Source: CAYNKA01 sp964397655 (GTDB lineage Bacteria; Spirochaetota; Spirochaetia; DTKZ01). From it: a DNA stretch of 64,000 bases. The position numbers were made by a program, and so were the translations under genes. Position 1 is the stretch's first letter; each line of letters opens with the position of its first letter. The notes beneath the pieces are model-generated. The model searched no databases. It was given only the letters and a program-made list of their open reading frames with translations, and was not told the DNA's origin. The DNA lies in the NCBI GenBank assembly GCA_964397655.1, contig CAYNKA010000005.1, positions 248,001 through 312,000 on the forward strand. The letters run 5' to 3'. Shown here in pieces: positions 9,316 to 17,897 of this stretch.

Positions 9316-9501
9316 TCACTTCATCTCCTCGACCGACACCATGTACTCGATGGTTTTGACCATCCCAAGGATCGCCGGGTTCTTTTCGTGCACCACCTCC
9401 GAATTGATCTTGCGCAATCCGAGGGCTTTCACTGTTCTCTTGTGGTTCGGCTTCCTTCCGATAGGACTCTTGATCAGACGAATTTTGATCTTATCTGCCA
9501 T
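9316..9501 (-). CDS. rpmD: 50S ribosomal protein L30
   Basis: Small large-subunit protein (61 residues from the ATG at 9501): MADKIKIRLIKSPIGRKPNH then KRTVKALGLRKINSEV. The ATG at 9501 is preferred over the one at 9513 because it gives the usual family N-terminus and lies behind a GGGGTT purine stretch; the earlier ATG overlaps the rpsE stop. It lies between rpsE and rplO. Confidence 0.94.
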   Translation of the reverse strand: MADKIKIRLIKSPIGRKPNHKRTVKALGLRKINSEVVHEKNPAILGMVKTIEYMVSVEEMK

Positions 9502-9503
9502 GA

Positions 9504-10016
9504 TCAACCCCACAATTCCATGAGCGATTTTCCGCGGTTCTTCGCGACGGTCTTCGCGTCGAGCATCTTTCCAAGGCTATCGAAAACAGCCTTCACGGTA
9601 TTCACGGGATTCCGGGAACCCATTGATTTGCTCAGGATGTCGCTCACGCCGCCCGCCTCCATGATCGCACGAACGGCGCCCCCCGCGATGATCCCGGCGC
9701 CCGGGGCCGCCGGCTTGAGGACGACTTTCGCGCTTTTGAACTTTCCCACGTATTGATGAGGCAGGGTGTTCTTCTTTATGGGGATGACGACGAGGCTTCG
9801 CTTCGCCTTTTCCATCCCCTTCCTGATGGCTTCCGATACGTCGTTCGCCTTTCCGAAGCCGTAACCGACTTTTCCGTTCCTGTCTCCGACGACCACGAGC
9901 GCGGAAAAGGAGAACCGACGACCGCCCTTAACTACTTTAGCGACCCTGTTCAGGGCTATGAGTTTCTCCGCGAATTCCTTACTCTTCTCTGTTCTTTCCT
10001 GTCGTTCCTGATCCAC
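9504..10016 (-). CDS. rpsE: 30S ribosomal protein S5
   Basis: Small-subunit protein at the mRNA entry site, important for accuracy. Diagnostic segments are RVAKVVKGGRRFSFSALVVV, GDRNGKVGYGFGKANDV and the C-terminal GSRNPVNTVKAVFDSL. 170 residues, normal. It lies between rplR and rpmD. Confidence 0.97.
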   Translation of the reverse strand: MDQERQERTEKSKEFAEKLIALNRVAKVVKGGRRFSFSALVVVGDRNGKVGYGFGKANDVSEAIRKGMEKAKRSLVVIPIKKNTLPHQYVGKFKSAKVVLKPAAPGAGIIAGGAVRAIMEAGGVSDILSKSMGSRNPVNTVKAVFDSLGKMLDAKTVAKNRGKSLMELWG

Positions 10017-10025
10017 ATGTTCCCC

Positions 10026-10385
10026 CTAGAACTCGATCCCCGCTTTTCTGGCGCCGTCGGCCACGGCCTTCACCACGCCGTGAAAAAGATACCCGTTACG
10101 ATCGAAAATCACGGTACTCACGTTCGCTTTTTTCAGCCGCTCACCGATGGCCAAACCGATCTTTTCGGCGTCGCCCGCGGTGTTTTTCAGGTTTCGAAGG
10201 TCCTTTTCCAGATTCGACGCCGCAGCGATCGTGCGTCCGGTCGAATCGTCGACTACCTGCACATAGGTATGCTTGTTGCTTTTGAACACCGTCATTCGGG
10301 GCCGTTCGGCAGTGCCGAACAACTTGCTGCGAATCCGAAGTTTCCTTCTCTGCCTCTGTGCACTCTTCAGTTCAAGTCTATTCAT
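10026..10385 (-). CDS. rplR: 50S ribosomal protein L18
   Basis: 5S rRNA-binding protein of the central protuberance. Signatures are RLFGTAERPRMTVFKSNKH-like (written here SKLFGTAERPRMTVFKSNK) and the C-terminal FDRNGYLFHGVVKAVADGAR. 119 residues. It lies between rplF and rpsE. Confidence 0.97.
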   Translation of the reverse strand: MNRLELKSAQRQRRKLRIRSKLFGTAERPRMTVFKSNKHTYVQVVDDSTGRTIAAASNLEKDLRNLKNTAGDAEKIGLAIGERLKKANVSTVIFDRNGYLFHGVVKAVADGARKAGIEF

Positions 10386-10394
10386 GGCTCAACC

Positions 10395-10934
10395 CTATTT
10401 CACGCCGGTCTTACCGACTTTCCTTCTGATGACTTCGGTTTCGTACTTTATTCCCTTGCCCTTGTAAGGCTCGGGAGGCCGAATCGACCGAATTTCGGCC
10501 GCAACTTGACCGACTTTGGCTTTATCGATACCGCTCACGATCACCTTGTTCTGGGTCTCGCACTCGATCTTGAGCCCTTCCGGCACCATGTATTCCACGG
10601 GGTTTGAAAAACCCACGCTCAACACCAGGCTCTTCCCCTTTATCTCGGCGCGAAACCCGACGCCGTTTATCAAGAGAGCCTTCTTGAAACCCTGGGTGAC
10701 TCCGATGACCATGTTGTTCAGGAGATTCCTGTACAATCCGTGCATGGCCTTGGTCTTCTTGAGTTCGTTCTTCCGGGTTACTATCCCCTTGTTGTCCTCG
10801 ATCTTGACCTCAATATCCCTATGATACGTCTGGGACAACTTACCCTTCGGACCTTCAACGGTGAAAGTATCCGGAGTGATGTTGATCTTGACACCCTGGG
10901 GGATCGTTATCGGCAATTTTCCTATCCGAGACAT
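10395..10934 (-). CDS. rplF: 50S ribosomal protein L6
   Basis: Large-subunit protein near the factor-binding site, made of two related domains. MSRIGKLPITIPQGVKI opens the protein and the second domain ends with IRSIRPPEPYKGKGIKYETE, the family signature. 179 residues, standard. It lies between rpsH and rplR. Confidence 0.97.
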   Translation of the reverse strand: MSRIGKLPITIPQGVKINITPDTFTVEGPKGKLSQTYHRDIEVKIEDNKGIVTRKNELKKTKAMHGLYRNLLNNMVIGVTQGFKKALLINGVGFRAEIKGKSLVLSVGFSNPVEYMVPEGLKIECETQNKVIVSGIDKAKVGQVAAEIRSIRPPEPYKGKGIKYETEVIRRKVGKTGVK

Positions 10935-10947
10935 CTTCCTACCCCTT

Positions 10948-11346
10948 TCACCACACCGAGCAGATTATTTCGCCGCCCACCTTTTTCTCGAGAGCTTTCT
11001 TGCCCGTGGTTACGCCCTCGGAAGTGGAGACGATCAACGTACCGTAACCGTTCAGGACTCTCGGCATCTTCTTATAGCCGGAATATACCCTTCTACCCGG
11101 TTTCGATATCTTTTCCAGTCCATGAAGAATAGGCCCCTGCTTCTCGTCGTACTTCAAGAAAATCCGGATGTAGCTCATGCTGTCCTGGTTTATCTTCTTG
11201 AAGTTCTTGATGTATCCTTCGTTCTTCAGGATCTTCACGATTTCGAGTTTCAACTTTGAAGTCGCGATATCGACCTTTTCGAAACGTGCCAAACTGCCGT
11301 TTCGGATCTTTGTCAACATATCCGCAATGGGATCGGAACAGCTCAT
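10948..11346 (-). CDS. rpsH: 30S ribosomal protein S8
   Basis: Primary 16S-binding protein; in E. coli it represses the spc operon by binding its mRNA near L5, a control I cannot confirm here. Recognised from DPIADMLTKIRNGS at the start and the C-terminal GYGTLIVSTSEGVTTGKKA. 132 residues. It follows the zinc-type S14 gene by ten bases. Confidence 0.97.
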   Translation of the reverse strand: MSCSDPIADMLTKIRNGSLARFEKVDIATSKLKLEIVKILKNEGYIKNFKKINQDSMSYIRIFLKYDEKQGPILHGLEKISKPGRRVYSGYKKMPRVLNGYGTLIVSTSEGVTTGKKALEKKVGGEIICSVW

Positions 11347-11356
11347 ACTCTTCTCC

Positions 11357-11542
11357 CTACCAGCTAGATTTCGTTACACCGGGAATCAAACCCTGACTGG
11401 CAAACTTTCTGAAACACAACCTGCACATCTGGAATTTGCGGATATATCCACGCGGTCTTCCACAAAGTTTGCAGCGATTCACTTTCCTCGTGCTGAATTT
11501 CGGCTTCTTCTGAGCCTTTACGATCATTGCTTTCGTAGCCAT
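11357..11542 (-). CDS. rpsZ: 30S ribosomal protein S14, short zinc-binding type
   Basis: A 61-residue S14 of the zinc (type Z) form: CKLCGRPRGYIRKFQMCRLC holds both CxxC pairs. This short form takes the same ribosomal place as the longer, zinc-free S14 of E. coli. It lies between rplE and rpsH, the standard order; no second S14 gene is seen in this window. Confidence 0.96.
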   Translation of the reverse strand: MATKAMIVKAQKKPKFSTRKVNRCKLCGRPRGYIRKFQMCRLCFRKFASQGLIPGVTKSSW

Positions 11543-11557
11543 CTATACCCCACCCTC

Positions 11558-12112
11558 TTATTTCCGGAACGGCATTCCGAGTTTCGTGAGAAGACTCTTT
11601 GCTTCCGAATCGGTCTTGGCCGTCGTAACCACGGCGATGTTCATTCCGTTCACCTGTTCGATCTTGTCGTAATCGATCTCCGGGAAAATGATCTGCTCGG
11701 TCAATCCGAGCGAATAATTCCCATGGCCGTCGAAAGCGTTGGCATTCACTCCTCGGAAGTCCTTTACGCGAGGAAGTGCGACGTTCACCAGTCTGTCCAG
11801 AAACTCGTACATGTAGGCGCCGCGGAGCGTGACCTTTGCGCCGATCTCCTGGCCCTGGCGAATCTTGAAGTTTGCGATGGACTTCCTCGCCTTGGTCTTG
11901 ACCGCTTTCTGTCCGGTAATCTGGGTTATTTCGGAAATGGCCGCGTCCAAGAGCTTCTTGTTCGTAACGGCCTCTCCCACACCCATGCTCACGATGATTT
12001 TTTCCAATTTCGGAACGCTCATCGGCGTGGTATAACCAAACTCATCGGTCATTTCCTTCACGATACGCTCCTGATAGAGCTTCTTCAACCTGGGTTCGTA
12101 TCCTTTAGCCAT
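11558..12112 (-). CDS. rplE: 50S ribosomal protein L5
   Basis: 5S rRNA-binding protein of the central protuberance. The ATG at 12112 gives MAKGYEPRLKKLYQERIVKE, the family N-terminus, and its TAATG junction overlaps the rplX stop by one base; the upstream open frame is a shadow of rplX. Family segments: KLEKIIVSMGVGEAV, GQKAVKTKARKSIANFKIR and GLTEQIIFPEIDYDKI. 184 residues. Confidence 0.96.
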   Translation of the reverse strand: MAKGYEPRLKKLYQERIVKEMTDEFGYTTPMSVPKLEKIIVSMGVGEAVTNKKLLDAAISEITQITGQKAVKTKARKSIANFKIRQGQEIGAKVTLRGAYMYEFLDRLVNVALPRVKDFRGVNANAFDGHGNYSLGLTEQIIFPEIDYDKIEQVNGMNIAVVTTAKTDSEAKSLLTKLGMPFRK

Positions 12113-12435
12113 TACAGTACTTCTCCGCATTTCTTGCAGAAACGAACTTTCTTGTCGTTTTCCGTCTTGTATCCGATCCGCACAGGACCACACTTCTTGC
12201 AGACGACCATTACGTTCGAGACGTGAATGCCGGCCTCGACGTCGATGATTCCGCCCCTGTCGTTCTGTTTTCTCTTCTTGACGGCCTTCTTAACCATATT
12301 GACGCCTTCCACCACGACGCGCGCCTTTTCATGGTTGATCCTCAAGACTTTCCCGCTCTTTCCCTTTTCCTTTCCGGCGATCACCTTTACTTCGTCGTTC
12401 TTCTTGATCCGAAAAGTATTGACGGTTTTTTCCAT
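12112..12435 (-). CDS. rplX: 50S ribosomal protein L24
   Basis: Assembly-initiating large-subunit protein with a KOW motif (KKNDEVKVIAGKEKGKSGKV). The C-terminus carries two CxxC pairs (VVCKKCGPVRIGY and RFCKKCGEVL), a zinc ribbon seen in many bacterial L24s. 107 residues. It lies between rplN and rplE and overlaps the latter's start by one base. Confidence 0.97.
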   Translation of the reverse strand: MEKTVNTFRIKKNDEVKVIAGKEKGKSGKVLRINHEKARVVVEGVNMVKKAVKKRKQNDRGGIIDVEAGIHVSNVMVVCKKCGPVRIGYKTENDKKVRFCKKCGEVL

Positions 12436-12444
12436 GCTTTTCTC

Positions 12445-12822
12445 CTACAGGACTTCCGGAGCGAGAGACACGATCTTCATGAACTCCCCTTCACGAATAT
12501 CACGGAGTTCCCGAGCCACAGGTCCGAAAATTCTTTTCCCTTTCGGGTTGTTTCCGTTGTCGATGAGAACGCACGCGTTGTCGTCGAAACGGATATAGGT
12601 GCCGTCGGGTCTGCGATACTCCTTGGCGATGCGAACGATGACCGCCTTTTCGACGCTTCCCTTCTTCACGGGCGAGTTGGGAATGGAGTCCTTGACGGCG
12701 ACAACTATGATGTCACCGATACTTGCATATTTCCTTTTGGAACCGCCGAGCACCTTGATACACTGAACTATTTTAGCGCCGCTGTTGTCGGCGACATTCA
12801 AGAACGTCTGCATCTGAATCAT
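12445..12822 (-). CDS. rplN: 50S ribosomal protein L14
   Basis: Large-subunit protein forming bridges to 16S rRNA. The ATG at 12822 gives MIQMQTFLNVADNSGAK, the family start, preceded by a GGTAGGG purine stretch; the GTG nine bases earlier is less likely. Further signatures are GSKRKYASIGDIIVVAVKD and the C-terminal RIFGPVARELRD. 125 residues from this start. Confidence 0.96.
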   Translation of the reverse strand: MIQMQTFLNVADNSGAKIVQCIKVLGGSKRKYASIGDIIVVAVKDSIPNSPVKKGSVEKAVIVRIAKEYRRPDGTYIRFDDNACVLIDNGNNPKGKRIFGPVARELRDIREGEFMKIVSLAPEVL

Positions 12823-12852
12823 ACCGTTCACCCTACCTTTCGAGTCTCGAAC

Positions 12853-13125
12853 TCACTTCGCCTTCTTGACGATTTCCAGCAGTCTCCACCGCTTTTCTTT
12901 GCTGATGGGGCGAGCCTCGATAACTCGAACGGTGTCGCCTACGTGGGCCTCGCGATTTTCATCATGAGCCTTGATCTTTTTCGTCTTGGTCACGTACTTT
13001 TTGTACAGCCTATGAAGCTGGCGAGACGTGATTTGGACGACGATCGTCTTCGTCATCTTGTCGCTCACAACCTCACCTATGAGCACCTTCTTCGTGACAT
13101 TGTTTTCCTGGTTCGTCGTTTCCAC
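12853..13125 (-). CDS. rpsQ: 30S ribosomal protein S17
   Basis: OB-fold primary 16S-binding protein. Recognised from GEVVSDKMTKTIVVQI and HDENREAHVGDTVRVIEARP followed by SKEKRW. 90 residues with a short Asn/Glu-rich start. It lies between rpmC and rplN. Confidence 0.97.
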   Translation of the reverse strand: METTNQENNVTKKVLIGEVVSDKMTKTIVVQITSRQLHRLYKKYVTKTKKIKAHDENREAHVGDTVRVIEARPISKEKRWRLLEIVKKAK

Positions 13126-13145
13126 CGCCTTCTCCTCGCATTCCC

Positions 13146-13334
13146 CTAGTGTGCCGACTTCTGATGAATCAGAGTATTCAGTCTGGCGATTTTTCTCCGA
13201 AGAACGCGCTTTTCAAGCGGATTCTCCACATGCCCAATGACCATATCGAACCGCAGCTTGAAGTATTTCTTTTTCAGTTCATCCTGTTTCGCCTGGAGCT
13301 CTTTCAGGGTCAATTCCTTGAACGAATCTTTCAT
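13146..13334 (-). CDS. rpmC: 50S ribosomal protein L29
   Basis: Small helical protein at the peptide exit tunnel, part of the docking site for nascent-chain factors. KELTLKELQAKQDELKKKYF and the C-terminal VLRRKIARLNTLIHQK match the family. 62 residues. Its start follows the rplP stop by one base. Confidence 0.96.
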   Translation of the reverse strand: MKDSFKELTLKELQAKQDELKKKYFKLRFDMVIGHVENPLEKRVLRRKIARLNTLIHQKSAH

Positions 13335-13335
13335 G

Positions 13336-13761
13336 CTAGCTCAGCTCCTTTCTTGCGAAGAATTTCGTCTTCACCGGAAGCTTGCTTCCCGCGAGCCGAA
13401 GGGCTTCTTCGGCCAGACCCTTGGTGACGCCGGCGATTTCGAACATGACCGTACCCGGTTTGACGGCAGCCACCCAATACTCGGGATTGCCCTTGCCCTT
13501 ACCCATGCGGGTTTCGGCAGGCTTCTTCGTATAAGGAATATCGGGAAAAATCCTGATCCAAACCTTTCCGCCTCTCTTGATATGACGCGTCATGGCGATA
13601 CGAGCCGCTTCGAGCTGACGATTGGTGATGAGCTCCGGCTCGAGGGACATGAGCGCATATTCGCCGAATTCTATGCTGTTGTTACGGCTCGCATGCCCTC
13701 CCAAGGTCTTCTTGGTCATGCGCATTCGCTTTCTATATTTCGTTCTCTTCGGGCTCAGCAT
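13336..13761 (-). CDS. rplP: 50S ribosomal protein L16
   Basis: Large-subunit protein that positions the A-site tRNA. MLSPKRTKYRKRMRMTKKTL opens the protein; GKGKGNPEYWVAAVKPGTVM and EALRLAGSKLPVKTKF close the core. 141 residues. It lies between rpsC and rpmC. Confidence 0.97.
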   Translation of the reverse strand: MLSPKRTKYRKRMRMTKKTLGGHASRNNSIEFGEYALMSLEPELITNRQLEAARIAMTRHIKRGGKVWIRIFPDIPYTKKPAETRMGKGKGNPEYWVAAVKPGTVMFEIAGVTKGLAEEALRLAGSKLPVKTKFFARKELS

Positions 13762-13764
13762 ACG

Positions 13765-14490
13765 TTAACTCCTCGTACCAGCCTTTTCTTTCTCTTTAGG
13801 ACCGACTTCCTTCCGTTGCTTCTTAACCAGTACGCCCGCATCTTCCTTGCGGTCCTTCTTGAAGACTTCTCCCGAGAAGACCCAAACTTTCACGCCGATG
13901 GCTCCGAAAGTCGTAAAGGCCTCGGCGAAGCCGTATTCGATGTTCGCCCTCAAAGTATGGAGGGGCACCCTGCCTTCCATGTATCCTTCGGTTCTCGACA
14001 TTTCAGCACCGCCCAAGCGTCCGGCGATCTTCACCTTGACGCCCTGGACTCCGGCCTTCATGGCTCCGTTGATGGCCATCTTGAGAGTTTTTCTGAAGGA
14101 AGCCCTCGCCTTGAGCTGCCTGGCGATGTTTTCCGCTATGAGCTGTGCGTTGACTTCGGGCCTCTTGATTTCCTTGATCTTGAGCTGGACCTTTTTACCG
14201 GCCGCCTTCTGGAGCATGGTGCCGATTTTTTCGATGGTCGCGCCTTTCGTACCGATGATGACTCCGGGACGGGCGGTATGAATGACGAGCGTGATTCTCT
14301 GCGGATGCCTGATGATCTCTACTTCGGCAATTTCCGCGCTCTTGGTCTCGGGGCATTCATTGAGGATTCTTCTAAGCTTGAGGTCCTCGTGAAGAGTCGA
14401 CGCATATTCCCGAGGATCAACGTACCACTTGGATTTCCAGGTCTTGTTAACGCCCAGCCGAAGACCGTTCGGATTTACTTTCTGTCCCAC
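13765..14490 (-). CDS. rpsC: 30S ribosomal protein S3
   Basis: mRNA entry-tunnel protein with helicase function. The KH domain GXXG element appears in VIIGTKGATIEKI, and the C-terminal domain has GRLGGAEMSRTEGYMEGRVP followed by HTLRANIEYG. The C-terminal tail (KKDRKEDAGVLVKKQRKEVG) is basic and longer than in E. coli. 241 residues. It lies between rplV and rplP. Confidence 0.97.
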   Translation of the reverse strand: MGQKVNPNGLRLGVNKTWKSKWYVDPREYASTLHEDLKLRRILNECPETKSAEIAEVEIIRHPQRITLVIHTARPGVIIGTKGATIEKIGTMLQKAAGKKVQLKIKEIKRPEVNAQLIAENIARQLKARASFRKTLKMAINGAMKAGVQGVKVKIAGRLGGAEMSRTEGYMEGRVPLHTLRANIEYGFAEAFTTFGAIGVKVWVFSGEVFKKDRKEDAGVLVKKQRKEVGPKEKEKAGTRS

Positions 14491-14491
14491 C

Positions 14492-14854
14492 TTACGCCCC
14501 CGCTTTGGAAATTTCGTCTACTACGACGGTAATATGGCTCATCCGCTTCTGAAGAAGATCAGCCCTTCCTCTTCCCCTGAGCCACATCCTCTTCATTCGA
14601 GGGCCGTCATCGACGAGCAGCTCTTTGATGTAAAGCATATCTTCATCGAGACCTTTGTTGAGATAAAGAGCGTTGGCAGCCGCCGACTTGACGACCTTTC
14701 CCAGCAGCTTCGCTCCCTTGTGGGGAAGCGTCTCAAGCAGTGCGACGGCTTCCACGTACGGCTTTCGGCGAATGTTCGCGGCCACCCTCCTCACTTTGGA
14801 GGGCGATATGAGGAGATATTTCCCTTCAGCCCTGTAACCACTTTTCTCTGCCAT
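14492..14854 (-). CDS. rplV: 50S ribosomal protein L22
   Basis: Protein lining the exit tunnel. Recognised from YLLISPSKVRRVAANIRRKP and the C-terminal PRMKRMWLRGRGRADLLQKR, the region of the tunnel hairpin. 120 residues. Its stop is one base from the rpsC start. Confidence 0.97.
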   Translation of the reverse strand: MAEKSGYRAEGKYLLISPSKVRRVAANIRRKPYVEAVALLETLPHKGAKLLGKVVKSAAANALYLNKGLDEDMLYIKELLVDDGPRMKRMWLRGRGRADLLQKRMSHITVVVDEISKAGA

Positions 14855-14862
14855 GGTTATAC

Positions 14863-15144
14863 CTACTTCTTTTCAGCCTTTTTGTCCGAACCCGCGTGAC
14901 CACGAAAGATCCTGGTCGGAGCGAATTCTCCGAGTTTATGACCTACGAGGTTTTCCGTGATGTACACGGGAACCCAGTTCTTTCCGTTGTATACGGAGAT
15001 GGTCACGCCGACCATTTCGGGTATGACAGTTGAGCATCGCGAAAAGGTTTTAACCATTTTCCTTTCGCCGGACTTGGCCATTCCGATGATCTTCGTATAA
15101 AGGCTTTTCTCGATGAACGGACCTTTCTTTATAGATCTGGACAC
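14863..15144 (-). CDS. rpsS: 30S ribosomal protein S19
   Basis: Head protein that pairs with S13. MSRSIKKGPFIEKSL and the C-terminal VGHKLGEFAPTRIFRGHAG are diagnostic. 93 residues. It lies between rplB and rplV. Confidence 0.97.
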   Translation of the reverse strand: MSRSIKKGPFIEKSLYTKIIGMAKSGERKMVKTFSRCSTVIPEMVGVTISVYNGKNWVPVYITENLVGHKLGEFAPTRIFRGHAGSDKKAEKK

Positions 15145-15153
15145 ACAACTCTC

Positions 15154-15969
15154 CTATTTTCTTCGCTTTACGATGAAAGCACTGGATTGCTTGTTCTTCT
15201 TCCGCGTTTTGTAACCCTTCGCGGGAACGCCTGTCGGCGACACGGGATGCCGCCCGCCCTTCGTCCTTCCTCCGAGAGGATGGTCGACCGGGTTCATCGC
15301 CTCGCCTCTGACCTTCGGCCTGTTGCCGAGCCATCTGTTCCTGCCGGCCTTTCCCAAAGAAACGTTCATGAGAAGGTCGTTGCCGACGAAGCCTATCGTT
15401 GCATAGCAGGTCTTGTAGACCTGCCTCATTTCACCGGAGGGAAGCTTGAGGGTGACGTAATCCCCCTCTTTTGCCGCAACTACCGCGCCGCCGCCTGCGG
15501 ACCGGACGAGCTGGCCTCCCCGACCCTTCACGAGTTCGATGTTGTGAACCGTGGTCCCGAGGGGAACGTCTTCGAGGGGCATGGCATTGCCGATGTTCGG
15601 CGCAACCCTGGGACCGCTGACGATGACGTCTCCCCTCTTGAGGTCCTTGGGAGCGAGGATATAGCGCTTTTCGCCGTCCTTGTAAAACACGAGCGCGATG
15701 TTTGCGCTTCTGTTCGGATCGTATTCGAAGGCCTTCACAACGCCGGGAATGCCGATCTTGTCTCGAAGAAAATCGACAAGGCGGAATTTTCGCTTGTGAC
15801 CGCCTCCCCTTCTCCTAACGCTGATTTTTCCGCCGTGTCCTCGGCCGGAAGATGAGTTGCGTCCTTTCGTGAGGGCCTTTTCCGCTTTCTTTTTATCCAG
15901 CTCGTCATAGGATAACCCCGTCGTGAAACGCATGCTGGGCGTCACGGGGTTGAATTTCTTTATACCCAC
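15154..15969 (-). CDS. rplB: 50S ribosomal protein L2
   Basis: Conserved core protein of the large subunit needed for subunit joining. Signatures: NSSGRGHGGKISVRRRGGGH, PLGTTVHNIELVKGRGGQLV and the C-terminal GRTKGGRHPVSPTGVPAKGY. The C-terminal part contains the catalytically important loop region MNPVDHPLGG. 271 residues, typical. It lies between rplW and rpsS. Confidence 0.97.
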   Translation of the reverse strand: MGIKKFNPVTPSMRFTTGLSYDELDKKKAEKALTKGRNSSSGRGHGGKISVRRRGGGHKRKFRLVDFLRDKIGIPGVVKAFEYDPNRSANIALVFYKDGEKRYILAPKDLKRGDVIVSGPRVAPNIGNAMPLEDVPLGTTVHNIELVKGRGGQLVRSAGGGAVVAAKEGDYVTLKLPSGEMRQVYKTCYATIGFVGNDLLMNVSLGKAGRNRWLGNRPKVRGEAMNPVDHPLGGRTKGGRHPVSPTGVPAKGYKTRKKNKQSSAFIVKRRK

Positions 15970-15998
15970 AGGTTCCCCCTATCCACTCTCGCCTTGTC

Positions 15999-16283
15999 TC
16001 AGGCGCCTTCGAAAACCGTGATCTTCTCGCCTTTGGAGACGGTGACCACCGCTTTCTTCCAAGCCGAAGTGTATCCGGCCCTGGAACGATTCCGCTTCGG
16101 TTTTCCCGCTATGTTCACTATGTTGCAGGACACGGGCTGAACGGAAAAAAGCTTCTTCACCGCATCCATCACTTCGAGCTTGTTGGCGCGCGGGTTGACG
16201 CGAAAAACGTACTTTCCCTCTTCCCGCTGATTGTTCGCCTTTTCCGTAAGAACGGGTTCCAGGATAATTTCTTCCGGTTTCAT
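15999..16283 (-). CDS. rplW: 50S ribosomal protein L23
   Basis: Tunnel-exit protein that docks trigger factor and SRP. EPVLTEKANNQREEGKYVFR and VNPRANKLEVMDAVKKLF identify it. 94 residues. It lies between rplD and rplB. Confidence 0.96.
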   Translation of the reverse strand: MKPEEIILEPVLTEKANNQREEGKYVFRVNPRANKLEVMDAVKKLFSVQPVSCNIVNIAGKPKRNRSRAGYTSAWKKAVVTVSKGEKITVFEGA

Positions 16284-16304
16284 AATTCCACCTTATTCCC
16301 GCGC

Positions 16305-16928
16305 TTATTGGTCGTAGAACTCGTTCAGCTTTTGCGCCGCGGTTTCCAGCACGAGGACCTTCTTGCCGTAGAACAGATCGTGCGCGCGAAGCCGATTGTA
16401 AGAGAGAAAATGAACCAGCGGCAGGTTGGCCCCGGCCCGCTTGATCATGGGATCGTCGTCCTTGAGGATGATGACGGTTCTCTCGTCGTTCCCGAATTTC
16501 TTCAAAATCGCCACCAGGTCCTTCGTCTTCCCGCTCTCGACGGTGAAATCCTCAACGACCTTGAGCCTGTCCTCTTTGGTCTTCAGGCTGAGGATGGACT
16601 TCATGGCGAGTCGCTTCACCTTCTTGGGAAGCGAGAAGCCGTAATCGCGGGGGCGCGGCCCGAAAATGACGCCGCCGCCGGACCATACCGGAGACTTCTT
16701 GTCGCCGGACCGCGCACGGCCGGTGCCCTTCTGTTTCCAGGGCTTCGTATTGGAGCCGTGGACTTCCGCACGCGTCTTTACGCACGCGGTTCCCACCCTC
16801 ATGTTCGCGAGTTCGTTACAAATGGCGTGATAGATCGACCCTTCGCTGACTTCTCGGTTGAATACGCTGTCCTTCAGCTCAATGGTTTTCAGTTCTTCGC
16901 CTTTGATCGAAAAGACTTTCTTTTCCAT
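16305..16928 (-). CDS. rplD: 50S ribosomal protein L4
   Basis: Exit-tunnel protein; in E. coli also the autoregulator of the S10 operon. The tunnel loop is visible as EVHGSNTKPWKQKGTGRARS followed by GDKKSPVWSGGGVIFGPRPR. The ATG at 16928 is chosen over the GTG one codon earlier. 207 residues. Whether L4 controls this operon cannot be read from the sequence. Confidence 0.96.
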   Translation of the reverse strand: MEKKVFSIKGEELKTIELKDSVFNREVSEGSIYHAICNELANMRVGTACVKTRAEVHGSNTKPWKQKGTGRARSGDKKSPVWSGGGVIFGPRPRDYGFSLPKKVKRLAMKSILSLKTKEDRLKVVEDFTVESGKTKDLVAILKKFGNDERTVIILKDDDPMIKRAGANLPLVHFLSYNRLRAHDLFYGKKVLVLETAAQKLNEFYDQ

Positions 16929-16937
16929 CACAGTCCC

Positions 16938-17564
16938 CTACATCTCTTTCTTCTTGGCGTTGGTGACTATCACCATTCCGTTCGTGGCACCGGGCACCGC
17001 TCCCTTGATCAAAAGGACTTTCTTTTCCACGTCAATTTTGACGATTTGAAGGTTTTGGAGGGTGGCCTTGTCGCCGCCCATCCTTCCCGCCATCTTCAAA
17101 CCCTTGAAAGAATGCCCGGGGTACGTGTTCTGTCCCGTGGAGCCGCCCGCGCGGTGGAATTTCGAACCGTGAGTATCGCGTCCCCCGTGGAAGCCGTGCA
17201 GCTTCATGACGCCCTGATACCCCTTGCCCTTCGTAGTCCCATGAACGTCGACGTATTTATATCCTTCGAATATGTCAAGTCCGATTTCGTCCCCGACGGA
17301 ACATTCTTTCTCAAAATCCCGGATTTCCGCTAAATACTTCTTCGGCTTCACCGGATCCTTGAACTGTCCTCTCACCGGCTTCGAGATCCTGCTTTCTTTC
17401 ACGTCGACGGAACCGAGGACCACCGCGCTGTATCCGTTCCTGTCTTCAGAGCATTGTCCGACCACGGTGTTCTGATCGAAATACACCACGGTCACCGGCG
17501 TAAGAATGCCCTTTTCGTCGAACACCTGAGTCATTCCGACTTTCTTTCCGATTAGCCCAATCAT
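16938..17564 (-). CDS. rplC: 50S ribosomal protein L3
   Basis: Early-assembling large-subunit protein whose loop reaches the peptidyl-transferase centre. MIGLIGKKVGMTQVFDEKG and the loop FHRAGGSTGQNTYPGHSFKG (positions about 140-160) are diagnostic. 208 residues. It lies between rpsJ and rplD. Confidence 0.97.
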   Translation of the reverse strand: MIGLIGKKVGMTQVFDEKGILTPVTVVYFDQNTVVGQCSEDRNGYSAVVLGSVDVKESRISKPVRGQFKDPVKPKKYLAEIRDFEKECSVGDEIGLDIFEGYKYVDVHGTTKGKGYQGVMKLHGFHGGRDTHGSKFHRAGGSTGQNTYPGHSFKGLKMAGRMGGDKATLQNLQIVKIDVEKKVLLIKGAVPGATNGMVIVTNAKKKEM

Positions 17565-17573
17565 TGTAATCCT

Positions 17574-17882
17574 CTACTGCTTGATTTCCACGTCTACGCC
17601 CGCTGGAAGCTCAAGCTTCATGAGGGCATCCATGACGGCCGAAGTCGGCTCTATGATGTCGATGAGCCGCTTGTGAGTTCTCATCTCGAACTGCTCCCTT
17701 GACTTCTTGTTGACATGGGGCGAACGCAGCACGGTGTATTTATTGATCCGAGTAGGCAGCGGAATGGGCCCGGAAACCTTCGCCCCGGACTTCTGTACGG
17801 TCTGGACGATCGCTTTCGCGCTCTGATCGATTAATTCTACGTCGAAACCGCGGAGCCTGACCCGAATTCTTTCAGTAGCCAT
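17574..17882 (-). CDS. rpsJ: 30S ribosomal protein S10
   Basis: Head protein and, as NusE, a transcription antitermination factor. The ATG at 17882 gives MATERIRVRLRGFDVELIDQ and follows a GGAGG site by the usual spacing; the longer open frame upstream is not used by the family. PTRINKYTVLRSPHVNKKSR and the C-terminal ELPAGVDVEIKQ confirm the family. 102 residues. A strong hairpin lies between tuf and this gene. Confidence 0.97.
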   Translation of the reverse strand: MATERIRVRLRGFDVELIDQSAKAIVQTVQKSGAKVSGPIPLPTRINKYTVLRSPHVNKKSREQFEMRTHKRLIDIIEPTSAVMDALMKLELPAGVDVEIKQ

Positions 17883-17897
17883 TGTTCCTCCAAAAAC